Positions 35,574-44,545 of a stretch of 64,000 nucleotides of DNA are shown in pieces. The position numbers and the translations under genes are program-made. The notes below the pieces were generated by a model. It was given only the letters and a program-made list of their open reading frames with translations. It was not told the origin of the DNA and did no database searches. How positions within the stretch are numbered: the stretch's first letter is position 1; every line of letters begins with the position of its first letter. The DNA comes from Acholeplasmatales bacterium (GTDB lineage: Bacteria; Bacillota_I; Bacilli_A; Acholeplasmatales; JAEDCM01): contig JAGCWW010000045.1 in NCBI GenBank assembly GCA_017961685.1, positions 1 through 64,000 on the forward strand, written 5' to 3'.

Positions 35574-36566
35574 CTAAAAATCCAAATATGGAATACCGTC
35601 AATATCAAACTTTCTATCCTTAAATCCATCTTTAGCACAGAAATAACCTAAGGAAGCAATCATTGCTGCATTATCTGTACAATATTTGATACTAGGCATA
35701 CATATTTCAAATTCTGTAATTTCCTTTAATAATTTTTCTCTTAAACCTTTGTTTGCAGCAACACCGCCAGCTATAATGATTTGTTTAACATTATATTTTT
35801 TAGCTGCCATATGTGTTTTATAAACTAAAACATCAGTTACAGCTTCCTGGAAGGATGCACAAACATCTTCTTTATTAACTTCTACTCCTCTTTGCTCATT
35901 ATTATGAACGAAGTTTATTATAGCGCTCTTTAAACCAGAGAAACTAAAATCAAAACCATCTTTATCTAAATATACTCTTGGGAAGTTATAAACATCTTTA
36001 CCCTGATGAGCTAATTTATCAATAATAGGTCCACCAGGATAAGGTACTCCTATAACTCTACCTACTTTATCATAAGATTCTCCTACAGCATCATCTAGTG
36101 TCTGCCCTAACTGCTTATAAGAATTATGTTTTTCCATTAAAACTAATTCTGTATGGCCTCCACTAACAACTAATGCTAAGCAAGGGAATTTAAGTTCATT
36201 TTCAAGGTTGTTTGCATATATATGACCTGCAAGGTGATTAACACCAATAATAGGTATATTATTTGCATAAGCAAATGCTGTAGCAGCTGATATACCAATA
36301 AGTAGTGCACCTATTAATCCAGGTCCTTCAGTTACAGCTACTAAATCTATATCTTTGACCTTTAAATTCGCATCTTTAAGCGCTTTTTCAAATACACATG
36401 TTACAACTTCAGTATGGCAACGAGAGGCAATTTCAGGTACTACTCCACCATATTCTTTGTGTACATCTATCTGGCTAGATACAACATTTGATAATATTTC
36501 TTTTCCATCTTTAACAATGGAAACACTAGTTTCATCACAAGAAGTTTCTACTCCAAGTACAATCAT
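35574..36566 (-). CDS. tsaD: tRNA t6A threonylcarbamoyltransferase TsaD
   Basis: 330 aa. Transfers the threonylcarbamoyl group to A37 of ANN-decoding tRNAs, in complex with TsaB and TsaE, both encoded just upstream. ASKHA fold: [12 protein letters not shown] at the N-terminus, metal-binding HLAGH, and [17 protein letters not shown] and [10 protein letters not shown]. Usual length. One base gap to the rimI gene. Confidence 0.97.
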   Translation of the reverse strand: MIVLGVETSCDETSVSIVKDGKEILSNVVSSQIDVHKEYGGVVPEIASRCHTEVVTCVFEKALKDANLKVKDIDLVAVTEGPGLIGALLIGISAATAFAYANNIPIIGVNHLAGHIYANNLENELKFPCLALVVSGGHTELVLMEKHNSYKQLGQTLDDAVGESYDKVGRVIGVPYPGGPIIDKLAHQGKDVYNFPRVYLDKDGFDFSFSGLKSAIINFVHNNEQRGVEVNKEDVCASFQEAVTDVLVYKTHMAAKKYNVKQIIIAGGVAANKGLREKLLKEITEFEICMPSIKYCTDNAAMIASLGYFCAKDGFKDRKFDIDGIPYLDF

Positions 36567-36567
36567 A

Positions 36568-36969
36568 TTAACACTCCTTTAGCATAAGGTATGCATCTTC
36601 ATTATTACTATAATAATTCTTTCTAATAGTTACTGTTTTAAAACCATATTTTTCATAAATATGGATTGCTATACTATTAGACTTTCTAACCTCTAGGGTA
36701 ATTGTATAACCTTTTAAATAGTCTAAGGCATATTTAAATAATATTTGTCCATAACCTTTATTCTTATCATTTATAATGATGGATTCTATTTGTGCTTTTA
36801 ATTCATCATGCCAGATAGAAATATAACCAAATATATTTTCATCTTCTAATATGAAATGAGTATGTAATTCATCATTATTTAACTGTTCTGTTAGAATATA
36901 TCCATAAACTTCTTTTTCAAGTTTTTTAATATTATCTAAATCAGAAGGATTAGATTTCCTAATCTTCAT
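36568..36969 (-). CDS. rimI: GNAT acetyltransferase, RimI-like
   Basis: 133 aa GNAT fold. Acetyl-CoA loop region [14 protein letters not shown] (about 70-83) and the C-terminal [18 protein letters not shown]. Placement between tsaB and tsaD is the standard position of rimI, which acetylates the N-terminus of ribosomal protein S18 in E. coli. The substrate here is by analogy. The start overlaps the tsaB end by 11 bp. Confidence 0.88.
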   Translation of the reverse strand: MKIRKSNPSDLDNIKKLEKEVYGYILTEQLNNDELHTHFILEDENIFGYISIWHDELKAQIESIIINDKNKGYGQILFKYALDYLKGYTITLEVRKSNSIAIHIYEKYGFKTVTIRKNYYSNNEDAYLMLKEC

Positions 36970-37519
36970 GAAGCTTATTCCTTTCAGCTTCTGTTTTTCT
37001 TAAGTAATTAGGAACTAAAGAATGAACATCTTTAACTACTTCTGCCTTTTCAATTATTTTTTCCATATTAGGTTTATATTCATTTTCAGTTATATCTAAC
37101 CCTGCTTTTGTAAATTCATTATTAGGTCTTAAAGCTTCATCTAGGATTAATGAATCATCACTATCATAGATGGCACAGAAGGCATTACCACGTCTAGCAT
37201 CAATGCTTACGCTTCTAATTCCTTCATATCCTGAACACTGGATGAATAAACTAGAAACCTTTTTTAGAGTAATGTTTTTAGTCCACGCAAACATCTTTGC
37301 GACTACTACACCTACTCTAACACCAGTGTAACTTCCAGGTCCAACCCCTACAATTATTTCATCTAAGTCTTCAATTTTTATACCGTTTAAGACTTCATCA
37401 ATTTTCTTCATTAAAACTTGTGCATGGTTTTTACCTTTTTCTAAGAATTCTCTTTTTTCTTTTCCGTATAAACCAACATATAAATTAGATGTTGCGGTAT
37501 CTATAATTAAACTATTCAT
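36959..37519 (-). CDS. tsaB: t6A biosynthesis protein TsaB
   Basis: 186 aa, ASKHA-fold partner that bridges TsaD and TsaE. LIIDTATSNLYVGLY at the start and GVGPGSYTGVRVGV (about 57-70) are diagnostic. Shorter than the ~230 aa E. coli protein but normal for Bacillota. Overlaps tsaE by 8 bp. Confidence 0.94.
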   Translation of the reverse strand: MNSLIIDTATSNLYVGLYGKEKREFLEKGKNHAQVLMKKIDEVLNGIKIEDLDEIIVGVGPGSYTGVRVGVVVAKMFAWTKNITLKKVSSLFIQCSGYEGIRSVSIDARRGNAFCAIYDSDDSLILDEALRPNNEFTKAGLDITENEYKPNMEKIIEKAEVVKDVHSLVPNYLRKTEAERNKLHED

Positions 37520-37955
37520 TCATAAACACCTCCATTAGATCTTCATATTTCTTTCCAACAGGTATGAATTCAAATTTTCTTTTATCATTTTCAATAGTGA
37601 TAATTATTCTTAAATATTCTTCTGGTAATAATTCATCAGCTTGATGAGGCCATTCAATTACCGCAATACCACTATCAATATATTCTTCTAAATCAAATTC
37701 TTGATTTACACCATTTAATCTATACAAATCTAAGTGATATAGTGGATATTTTCCCTTATAACATTTCATGATTGTAAATGTTGGAGAATTAATAGTCTTT
37801 TCTACTCCTAAAGCTTTCCCAATACCTTTAGTAAAAGTAGTTTTACCCGCACCTAAATCACCTTCAAGTAAAATAGTTGAAGGGTTAGTTAAAATAAGAC
37901 CTAATTTATATCCTAAATCAATTGATTCAATTTCATTTTCTGTAAAAATAACCAT
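37512..37955 (-). CDS. tsaE: t6A biosynthesis ATPase TsaE
   Basis: 147 aa P-loop protein that turns over the TsaBD complex. Walker A GDLGAGKTT (32-40), NSPTFTI and the HLDLYRL block are typical. First gene of the tsaE-tsaB-rimI-tsaD-glnS-pcrA-nrdD-like series, with TATGATATAAT at 37990-38000. Confidence 0.95.
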   Translation of the reverse strand: MVIFTENEIESIDLGYKLGLILTNPSTILLEGDLGAGKTTFTKGIGKALGVEKTINSPTFTIMKCYKGKYPLYHLDLYRLNGVNQEFDLEEYIDSGIAVIEWPHQADELLPEEYLRIIITIENDKRKFEFIPVGKKYEDLMEVFMNE

Positions 37956-37989
37956 AATAAATCAACTCCATAATAAATGGTATAACATT

Positions 37990-38000
37990 ATTATATCATA
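37990..38000 (-). promoter_or_regulatory. Extended -10 promoter of the tsaE operon
   Basis: TATGATATAAT on the minus strand, about 27 bases before the expected leader end. Confidence 0.6.
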
Positions 38001-38008
38001 AAATTAAA

Positions 38009-38040
38009 AAGTAGATATTAAATATCTACTTATTTTTTTT
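38009..38040. terminator. Terminator after the 38054 TPR gene
   Basis: An 11-bp palindrome AAGTAGATATT / AATATCTACTT with T-rich flanks. It lies beyond the stop at 38054 on the minus strand and just upstream of the tsaE promoter. Confidence 0.75.
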
Positions 38041-38053
38041 AATTTTATACACT

Positions 38054-38848
38054 TTATTTACCTTTTTCGATGATATTATCGATACTATCTAGCATTTCTT
38101 TGTATTTTGGATCATAAGTTAACTCATAAAGTACCTTTAAAATATCATAGCTAGTAATAGCATCACTTTCATAAATCTTGTTATAAATATAATTTAATTT
38201 ATCAATTTGATCAGTTGGTAACCAAATATTTTTATTGTTCATAAAATTAATAATAGCATCAATTGATGGGTCAAGTTCCTTACCTAAGCAATCATAGATT
38301 CTACTTAATTCAGGATAAATTATATCAATGTTATCTTCATAAACATATTTAGCAAATAACATCATATATAGTGCTTCAACAAAATTTTCATGTCTAAAAT
38401 AATATTCACTAATATTACGATAAAAGCGTTGGAAATCAATAGCTCTATAACAATAATTTATGGCATCATTAGATTCGATAAAGTAAGCTTCTAAATCATT
38501 AGTTAATTTAAAAGTTTCAGTAAATTTAAATCTAACCAAAGCGTCGAAAGGGTCTATTTCTAGCGATTTTTTAAAATATTCCCTAGCTTCTAAATATTTA
38601 CCAATAAGCATTAAATTAGTACCATATAAATTATAGAATTTTCTATAATCTAGTGACTCTTTTACGACATTAAGATTATATGTGACTAAATATAAATAAT
38701 ACTCAATACCATTATTAAAGCTATGCTTATCAATGCTAGATTCATCATCTTCTATTTCCTTGCATAAATCTATTGCATCATAATATTTATTATTATTTAA
38801 TAGCTCTTCAATTTTACTTAGTTTGTAATCAAATTTTATTTTATCCAT
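38054..38848 (-). CDS. TPR-like protein
   Basis: 264 aa soluble helical protein. TPR-like units: KIEELLNNNKYYDAIDLCKE near the start, TNLMLIGKYLEAREYFKKSL near 75-95, and SEYYFRHENFVEALYMML near 145. Role unknown. ATG follows TAAGGAG, itself right after the terminator of the upstream aminotransferase gene, so expression probably rests on readthrough or an unseen promoter. Confidence 0.75.
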   Translation of the reverse strand: MDKIKFDYKLSKIEELLNNNKYYDAIDLCKEIEDDESSIDKHSFNNGIEYYLYLVTYNLNVVKESLDYRKFYNLYGTNLMLIGKYLEAREYFKKSLEIDPFDALVRFKFTETFKLTNDLEAYFIESNDAINYCYRAIDFQRFYRNISEYYFRHENFVEALYMMLFAKYVYEDNIDIIYPELSRIYDCLGKELDPSIDAIINFMNNKNIWLPTDQIDKLNYIYNKIYESDAITSYDILKVLYELTYDPKYKEMLDSIDNIIEKGK

Positions 38849-38860
38849 AAATACTCCTTA

Positions 38861-38890
38861 GTAAAAAAGGAAACAAGTGTTCCTTTTTAC
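38861..38890 (-). terminator. Terminator of the 38887 aminotransferase
   Basis: AAAAAGGAA / TTCCTTTTT type stem on the minus strand followed by six T; it overlaps the gene's 3' end. Confidence 0.7.
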
Positions 38891-40062
38891 TTCTTATATT
38901 CTTTCATTAATAATTCAAACTTAGGAAGTGAATTAATAATAGTTTCTTTACTTACACAGTAAGCAATTCTAACATATCCTTTTACGCCAAAGTCATCACT
39001 TGGTACAACAAGAATATCATACTTCAATGCCTTCTTGTAGAATTCATAAGCGTCTTTTTCTAATGCTTTAACAAATAGATAGAAAGCTCCATCAGGTTTA
39101 ACACATTTATATCCTAATTTTTTTAAGCCTTTATAAATTAAGTTTCTATTTTCTTCATAAGCTTTTAGATCACTAGTTAGATTAGCACAATCTGCAATAG
39201 CAAATTGCATTAAGCTTGGTGCACAAACATGTCCTAGTGCTCTAGCAGCACCAGCAACAGCAGCATAAACATTTTTACTATCAGTAACTTCATCTGGTAC
39301 TAAGACATAACCAATTCTTTCACCAGGTAGGCTTAAGCTCTTACTATATGAATAACATACAATAGCGTTATGATAATACTTAGTTACAAACGGAACAGTT
39401 ACTCCATAAGCAATTTCTCTATATGGTTCATCAGAAATTAAATAAATTTCATGACCAAATTCTTTTTCTTTATCTTTTAAGATATTTGTAAGCTTAATAA
39501 TTGTTTCTTCACTATAAACAACTCCTGATGGGTTGTTTGGTGAATTAATAATAACAGCTTTAGTTTTCTTATTAATTTTCTTAACAAATGCATTAAAATT
39601 AATTTGGAAAGATTTCTTATCTGCAGGAACTACTACTAATTTTCCGCCTTGAGCTTCAGTAAATACTGTATATTCAGTAAAGAATGGAGCAAATGTAATT
39701 ACTTCTTCATTCTTATTAAGTAATGCCCTTAAAGTAGAACATAAAGCACTAGCAGCGCCATAAGTAATAAAGAAATTATTAAACTTAAAATTAGTATTAA
39801 ATCTCTTATTTAAGTCATTTGCGATAGCTTCTCTAAACTTATTATCACCTACAGCTGAAGTGTATCCATGAGCGTCTTTTCTTTCTAAATTTTTAATAAC
39901 AGCTTCATTTATTTCTTTAGGTGCAGGAATAGATGGATTACCTAAAGTAAAGTCAAATACATTTTCTTCTCCTATTTCAGCTTTTCTTTGTTTTCCATAT
40001 TCAAATATTTCTCTAATAATAGAACGTTTAGTTCCAAGTTTTAACATTTTTTCATTAATCAT
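38887..40062 (-). CDS. Class I PLP aminotransferase, aspartate-type
   Basis: 391 aa from ATG 40062, with AAAAAAGGTGA upstream; the in-frame start at 40092 has no site. Fold type I enzyme: GNPSIPAP, YGAASAL phosphate loop, NSPNNPSG (173-180), SDEPY, and the PLP Lys241 in SYSKSLSLPGERIGY. Transfers amino groups between amino acids and 2-oxo acids in the cytosol; exact substrates are not readable. Promoter TATGATATAAT at 40091-40101. Confidence 0.9.
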   Translation of the reverse strand: MINEKMLKLGTKRSIIREIFEYGKQRKAEIGEENVFDFTLGNPSIPAPKEINEAVIKNLERKDAHGYTSAVGDNKFREAIANDLNKRFNTNFKFNNFFITYGAASALCSTLRALLNKNEEVITFAPFFTEYTVFTEAQGGKLVVVPADKKSFQINFNAFVKKINKKTKAVIINSPNNPSGVVYSEETIIKLTNILKDKEKEFGHEIYLISDEPYREIAYGVTVPFVTKYYHNAIVCYSYSKSLSLPGERIGYVLVPDEVTDSKNVYAAVAGAARALGHVCAPSLMQFAIADCANLTSDLKAYEENRNLIYKGLKKLGYKCVKPDGAFYLFVKALEKDAYEFYKKALKYDILVVPSDDFGVKGYVRIAYCVSKETIINSLPKFELLMKEYKK

Positions 40063-40090
40063 TATTATCACCTTTTTTCTTAACAATATC

Positions 40091-40101
40091 ATTATATCAT
40101 A
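40091..40101 (-). promoter_or_regulatory. Extended -10 promoter of the aminotransferase
   Basis: TATGATATAAT on the minus strand. Confidence 0.6.
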
Positions 40102-40111
40102 ATTTAATAAT

Positions 40112-41110
40112 TTATAAAGAATTATTAAACATTTCTAGTATTTCATTAAATAAGTCTAAATCTAGACCGTTAATATATAAGTCTTTATTAAACTCTCCTT
40201 TATTTTCTAAATAGTTTTCTATCATAATTCTTGCTTCATCTTTTAAGAAGATATATCCATGTCCTCTATTGTTATAAAGTTTAAACTTAAAACGTGCATC
40301 ATCTTTAAATTTATCATAGTATCTATTATATCCAAAATTGATATCAATAGTTTTATCATCACTACTGTGGATTATGAATGCCTTACACTCACTATTTTCT
40401 AAGCCTTTAGTCGAGCTTAAAGCTGTATCGCTACCAAAGATCATTCTTTCATATAGTTTTAAATATGGTGCACTTAAAGTTGCAAGGAAGCTTCCTACAT
40501 ATTTAGTAGCACTATTGATCATTAAGTCATTTGCATTATCAAAGCCTGACATACTTACAATGCATTTAACATCTGGATGCATCTTAAGTGCAGAACATAC
40601 GCTATAAGCACCCCAAGAATGTCCTAGTAACATAATAGGATAATCTTTTAATTTATCATTATCTTTAACATAAGAAATGGCTTTATTAAGGTCTTTTACA
40701 CCTTGTATTAATCCTTTTTGATCATCACCTTTAGACTTACCATTAGCTGTAGCATCATATGTAAAATAATAATAGTCATTAGATACAAAATAATCCGCAA
40801 ACATCATAGTAGAATTACTTCCACCACAATCAAAACCATGCGCATATACTACTACTCCCTTAGGAGTTAAGGTATCACTTGAATATAGGTAACCTTGTAG
40901 TTTATTACCACTAGATTTAAATTCTACTTCTTCACATTTTAAATTAGGATAATCACTTACATCTAATATGAATGGTTCTTTTACATTACAACGTTTTCCA
41001 AATATAACTGAATTAATTATTTCAGCAATAGTTAAAGGAATTATAAAAAAGAACATTATTAAAGAGAAAGGTAATATAATTGTAAGTAATATTTTTGTTT
41101 TCTTTTTCAT
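40112..41110 (-). CDS. Membrane-anchored alpha/beta hydrolase
   Basis: 332 aa. N-terminal TM helix (about 7-31), then a serine-hydrolase domain: VVYAHGFDCGGSN (oxyanion region, about 88-100), nucleophile Ser165 in LGHSWGAY, the acidic residue in HSSDDKTID, and His in NNRGHGY. Active site topology (in or out) is uncertain. Eight bp behind the Fic gene and probably co-transcribed. Substrate unknown. Confidence 0.85.
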   Translation of the reverse strand: MKKKTKILLTIILPFSLIMFFFIIPLTIAEIINSVIFGKRCNVKEPFILDVSDYPNLKCEEVEFKSSGNKLQGYLYSSDTLTPKGVVVYAHGFDCGGSNSTMMFADYFVSNDYYYFTYDATANGKSKGDDQKGLIQGVKDLNKAISYVKDNDKLKDYPIMLLGHSWGAYSVCSALKMHPDVKCIVSMSGFDNANDLMINSATKYVGSFLATLSAPYLKLYERMIFGSDTALSSTKGLENSECKAFIIHSSDDKTIDINFGYNRYYDKFKDDARFKFKLYNNRGHGYIFLKDEARIMIENYLENKGEFNKDLYINGLDLDLFNEILEMFNNSL

Positions 41111-41118
41111 GATATCAC

Positions 41119-42012
41119 CTACTTATTTTCCTTATAAACTATTTCAAAATAGTCTAATTGTTTCTTTAAAATATCTTGTCCATTTAAACAAGTATCAATT
41201 AAATAACCTTTTTCATCATTATATTCCTTTAAACCTCTGTAATAAAAATATTTATATTCATCTGTAATTAAAATAGGTACGATATCATATTTTAAGCATT
41301 CTTTAAACATAATGAGTCTACCAACTCTTCCGTTTCCATCTTGAAATGGATGAATTGATTCAAATTTATAATGGAAATCAATTATATCATTAATTGTAAC
41401 TACTTCCTTTTTATTATAACTATCAATTAATAATTTCATTTCCTTACTTACATCTTCTTTTTTAGTTGTCTTATTTCCACCGACTTCGTTATCATATGCT
41501 TTATATTCTCCGACCTTAAACCAATCAATATAAGAATCACTTGTTCCGTTTTTTAAAAGATAATGTAATTCTTTAATAAAAGATTCAGATAATTTATTTT
41601 TAGCATTGCTTATAACATAATCAATACATCTAAAATGATTCTTTGTCTCTATTACATCATCAATATTAACATTATCACTATTTTTGCCGATAGTTTTTGT
41701 TTCAAAAATAAATCTTGTTTGATCTATAGTTAAAGTACTACCTTCAATATGATTTGAATTATAAGTCATATCAATTTGTAATCTATGGTATATTCCACCT
41801 TTTATTTTATTCTTCATTTCAGAAGTTAAAACATTGTATAATGTCCTTTTAGCGCCATTTTTTCTTGTTGGCTTAGCAGCATCTTCAGGTATCATCCATG
41901 TTTTACCTTCTAAATAAGCGCCATTAACTCTATTAGTTGCACAATAGTTTCTAACACTTCTTTCTGATGTATTCCATTTAATTGCGATTTCTTTTGAAGT
42001 TAAATATTTCAT
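41119..42012 (-). CDS. Fic-domain protein with N-terminal HTH and inhibitory helix
   Basis: 297 aa from ATG 42012 (GGTGAT upstream; the longer in-frame start overlaps it). Residues 3-30 look like a helix-turn-helix (LTSKEIAIKWNTSERSVRNY). Residues 86-91 (SNHIEG) fit the inhibitory S-x-x-x-E-G motif of class II Fic proteins. Residues 221-232 are the catalytic HPFQDGNGRVGR. Fic enzymes usually transfer AMP from ATP to a target hydroxyl. The DNA-binding domain and a palindromic operator in its own promoter suggest autoregulation. The target is unknown. Followed by a membrane hydrolase gene. Confidence 0.92.
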   Translation of the reverse strand: MKYLTSKEIAIKWNTSERSVRNYCATNRVNGAYLEGKTWMIPEDAAKPTRKNGAKRTLYNVLTSEMKNKIKGGIYHRLQIDMTYNSNHIEGSTLTIDQTRFIFETKTIGKNSDNVNIDDVIETKNHFRCIDYVISNAKNKLSESFIKELHYLLKNGTSDSYIDWFKVGEYKAYDNEVGGNKTTKKEDVSKEMKLLIDSYNKKEVVTINDIIDFHYKFESIHPFQDGNGRVGRLIMFKECLKYDIVPILITDEYKYFYYRGLKEYNDEKGYLIDTCLNGQDILKKQLDYFEIVYKENK

Positions 42013-42023
42013 ACACATCACCA

Positions 42024-42057
42024 ATTATATTATACTATTTATCGGCAAAATTATCAA
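42024..42057 (-). promoter_or_regulatory. Promoter of the Fic gene
   Basis: TTGATA (42057-42052), exactly 17 bases, TATAAT (42034-42029) on the minus strand, then GGTGAT. The spacer holds one operator half. Confidence 0.7.
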
Positions 42058-42095
42058 TAAAACATACTTATTTTTCATAAGTTTTTGCCGATAAA
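42038..42095. repeat. Exact 13-bp inverted repeat at the Fic promoter
   Basis: TTTATCGGCAAAA (42038-42050) and its exact reverse complement TTTTGCCGATAAA (42083-42095), 32 bases apart (centres 45 bases, about four helical turns). The first copy fills the -35/-10 spacer, so occupancy would block transcription; the pair could allow looping. Confidence 0.75.
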
Positions 42096-42102
42096 TTATA
42101 AA

Positions 42103-42126
42103 ATAAAAACTATCAAATGATAGTCT
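42103..42126 (-). terminator. Terminator after the DUF6273 pseudogene
   Basis: ACTATCA / TGATAGT stem followed on the minus strand by TTTTTATTTTAT. Confidence 0.65.
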
Positions 42127-43241
42127 TTATAATGTTATTACTATTACTGGTCTAATAGCATATAATGCATAATTTGCACTTCCATATGCAACAATTCCAT
42201 ATGAACTTGCAGACTCATTAGCAATGTATTTGATATCATATGCTCTATCTTTATTAGGGCTACGAAGTAATACTTTTTGATAATCAGCATCTTGAATTTT
42301 TGCATAATCACTTAAAATAGATTTAGTATATGTTCTATTCTCAGTTGTAGGATAATATGTAGTCATTTCTTTTTCAGATAATAAATATACATAATCATCT
42401 GTACTATTACATACATAATCATTAGCTGTATCTAGTGTCGAAGATAAGCCATTTTTTACTGATACTTGATTAATTATTGTCTTATCTTTAGTACTAAATG
42501 CTAGATTATAGAAAGTCTCGTTTAACCATTTTCTTATTTCAGATAACTCATAGTTATTGGCATAACCATTTCCACCATTATGGCTATATTCAGTAGTTTT
42601 ATCATTAGTACAATCTTCATCATTGCATCTAGTGCTAGGCTAGTAAATAAATAAGCCTTACCGTCAATCTCTTCTAATACGTCCCATTTAATCTTTTCGT
42701 ATTTAAAATAATAAGTAGATCCTTCATGGAATGCTTCTTTATCATGCCACCAAACAGAGCTTGGGTCATATGTTTGGCTTGTATTATAGTTTTTATATTT
42801 ATAGATGTGAATTGCTCGATAATCATTAATTCCATCTTCATCTAAATCGATATCTTTATAATAGTAAGCTTCTCTTGTTGAATTACCTGCATAATCAACT
42901 TGTTTAATCCATTCTTTGCTAGCTGCATCGGCTGGGCCACTAAATGGAGTTATTAATTCTTCAATAGACCTAATCTTAGATGAATCAGTTTCAAGTTTTT
43001 GTGGGTAGTATCCAAAATAAACAGTACTTCCTACTTTTTCATAGTCTTCGCTATAATCTTTTTTACTTGTAGTAGGTTTAATTGTATTAGTTTTTTTACT
43101 AGTTGTTTTATTTGATTTTGTTTTATCTTTTTTAGATGTAGTTATAACATCTGTAGTTCTATCTTTAATATTTTTTTTCTTACAAGCAGTTAGTGATAAA
43201 CCAAGAGATAACGTTAATAAAATCTTGCTAATTTTATGCAT
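42127..43241 (-). pseudogene. Frameshifted DUF6273-type lipoprotein
   Basis: The reading frame from ATG 43241 has a lipoprotein signal (LTAC) and Lys/Thr-rich linker, then the domain start VYFGYYPQ. It goes out of frame near 42626-42632, in the codons after SLALD. The next frame continues without a stop through CNDEDCTND, NNYELSEIRKWLNETFYN and YLLSEKEM to YAIRPVIVITL at 42127. A single missing base explains it. The downstream piece aligns with the end of the intact paralogue at 43260. Either a true pseudogene, phase variation or a sequencing error. Confidence 0.85.
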
Positions 43242-43259
43242 ATAGTTACCTCCTCTTTT

Positions 43260-44438
43260 TTATAATTTAATCCAAAGAGCTGGTCTAATTCCATAAAAAG
43301 TAAAAATTACAGCATCCTTCATAATAGCGCCATTGTAATAAACCATTGAAACAGCATAACGATAAGGTGCATATGGAGAACGAAGAAACCAAAATGCGCC
43401 TTCTATTCCTTGAGAGTTTACTCCTTGAGTTAAACCTTGAGACAATGCATAATCAGTACCAAGTGTAATTCTATCTTCATTTTCTTGGTAATATGATACA
43501 GCTTCTTGATAAGATAATAGGAAAACTTTATCATCTGTATTATTACACTCTAAATCCTTATAATAATTCTGAAATGTGTTAGCACTGTTATCAACTGTAG
43601 TCGTTTCTATTATTTCTCTTTCTAAATCAATAAAAACTGTGTTATAAAAATCGTCATTAAGCCATTTTCTTATATCAGATAATTCGTAATTGTTCTCATA
43701 GATTATACCAGGCTGAACGGCAAGACCAGTTTCATCATCCATTTCAGTAGCATAATATTGTTGACTATCTATAATTAAATCACTTATTAACATAGCTTTT
43801 CCATTTTTTTCTTCAAGTATATTCCATTTAATTGGTTCATACTTAAACCAATAAACATTGTCAATAGAATAGCCGTTCTTATATTGATTATACTGAGGTG
43901 CACTACCTGAAGAACTACCTTGTGTAGAAACTGATCTATATTGTAAAAAATACACTCCTCTATAATCATATCTTGAATCATTATCATAATCTATATCTTT
44001 ATACCACATTTGAGCATAAGAGTAATCTGATTTTTTAAAACACCCTGGTGAAATTTCATAAATGCCATTTTGTCCCCCAGTATAATAGAAATAATCTTTC
44101 CAATCACCATTGCTTGTCATTGTTGGAAGTGTTCCAGTTAAAGAATTCAATTCTTCAATTATAGATTCATCTTTTTCTAGCATTTGAGGATAAGACCCAA
44201 AATAAATAGTATTACCTTCTCTTTTATAAAGCTTTTCCTCTACACTATTTGTTGTAACATTTTGCTTTGTTGTTGTTTTAGATTTAGTTGTTGTATTCTT
44301 TTTAGTTGTTACATTATTAGTTGTAACGTTATTTCTTGTTGTAGTATTGTTACTAGTTGTTTTATCAATTGTTTTTTTCTTACATGAAAATAAAGATAAT
44401 GATAATAAAACTGCTAAACTTATTTTTGCTAATCTCAT
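43260..44438 (-). CDS. DUF6273-type surface lipoprotein
   Basis: 392 aa from ATG 44438 (GAGGGGGAG upstream; an earlier in-frame start is not supported). Signal peptide with lipobox LFSC. A low-complexity Thr/Asn/Lys linker of about 45 residues follows, then a DUF6273-type domain (about 80-392): IYFGSYPQ, the ELSDIRKWLNDDFYN block, FLLSYQEA, FWFLRSPYA and the terminal GIRPALWIKL. Extracellular; carbohydrate or surface binding is often supposed but not shown. The frameshifted paralogue lies 18 bp downstream. Confidence 0.85.
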   Translation of the reverse strand: MRLAKISLAVLLSLSLFSCKKKTIDKTTSNNTTTRNNVTTNNVTTKKNTTTKSKTTTKQNVTTNSVEEKLYKREGNTIYFGSYPQMLEKDESIIEELNSLTGTLPTMTSNGDWKDYFYYTGGQNGIYEISPGCFKKSDYSYAQMWYKDIDYDNDSRYDYRGVYFLQYRSVSTQGSSSGSAPQYNQYKNGYSIDNVYWFKYEPIKWNILEEKNGKAMLISDLIIDSQQYYATEMDDETGLAVQPGIIYENNYELSDIRKWLNDDFYNTVFIDLEREIIETTTVDNSANTFQNYYKDLECNNTDDKVFLLSYQEAVSYYQENEDRITLGTDYALSQGLTQGVNSQGIEGAFWFLRSPYAPYRYAVSMVYYNGAIMKDAVIFTFYGIRPALWIKL

Positions 44439-44516
44439 AAAACTCCCCCTCGTTTTAAATCGATAATAATACAATATTATTATATATCAATTAATAATAT
44501 TGTGCAATAAACATAC

Positions 44517-44543
44517 AAAAAAGAGCCATTTTAGGCTCTTTTC
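44517..44543 (-). terminator. Terminator of the purine operon after guaA
   Basis: AAAAGAGCC / GGCTCTTTT with TTTTTT after it on the minus strand, three bases beyond the guaA stop. Confidence 0.85.
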
Positions 44544-44545
44544 TT

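Noticed and set aside
41119..42012. Fic gene as half of a classical fic/antitoxin pair
   Set aside because: No small antitoxin gene adjoins it; the inhibitory motif is within the same chain.
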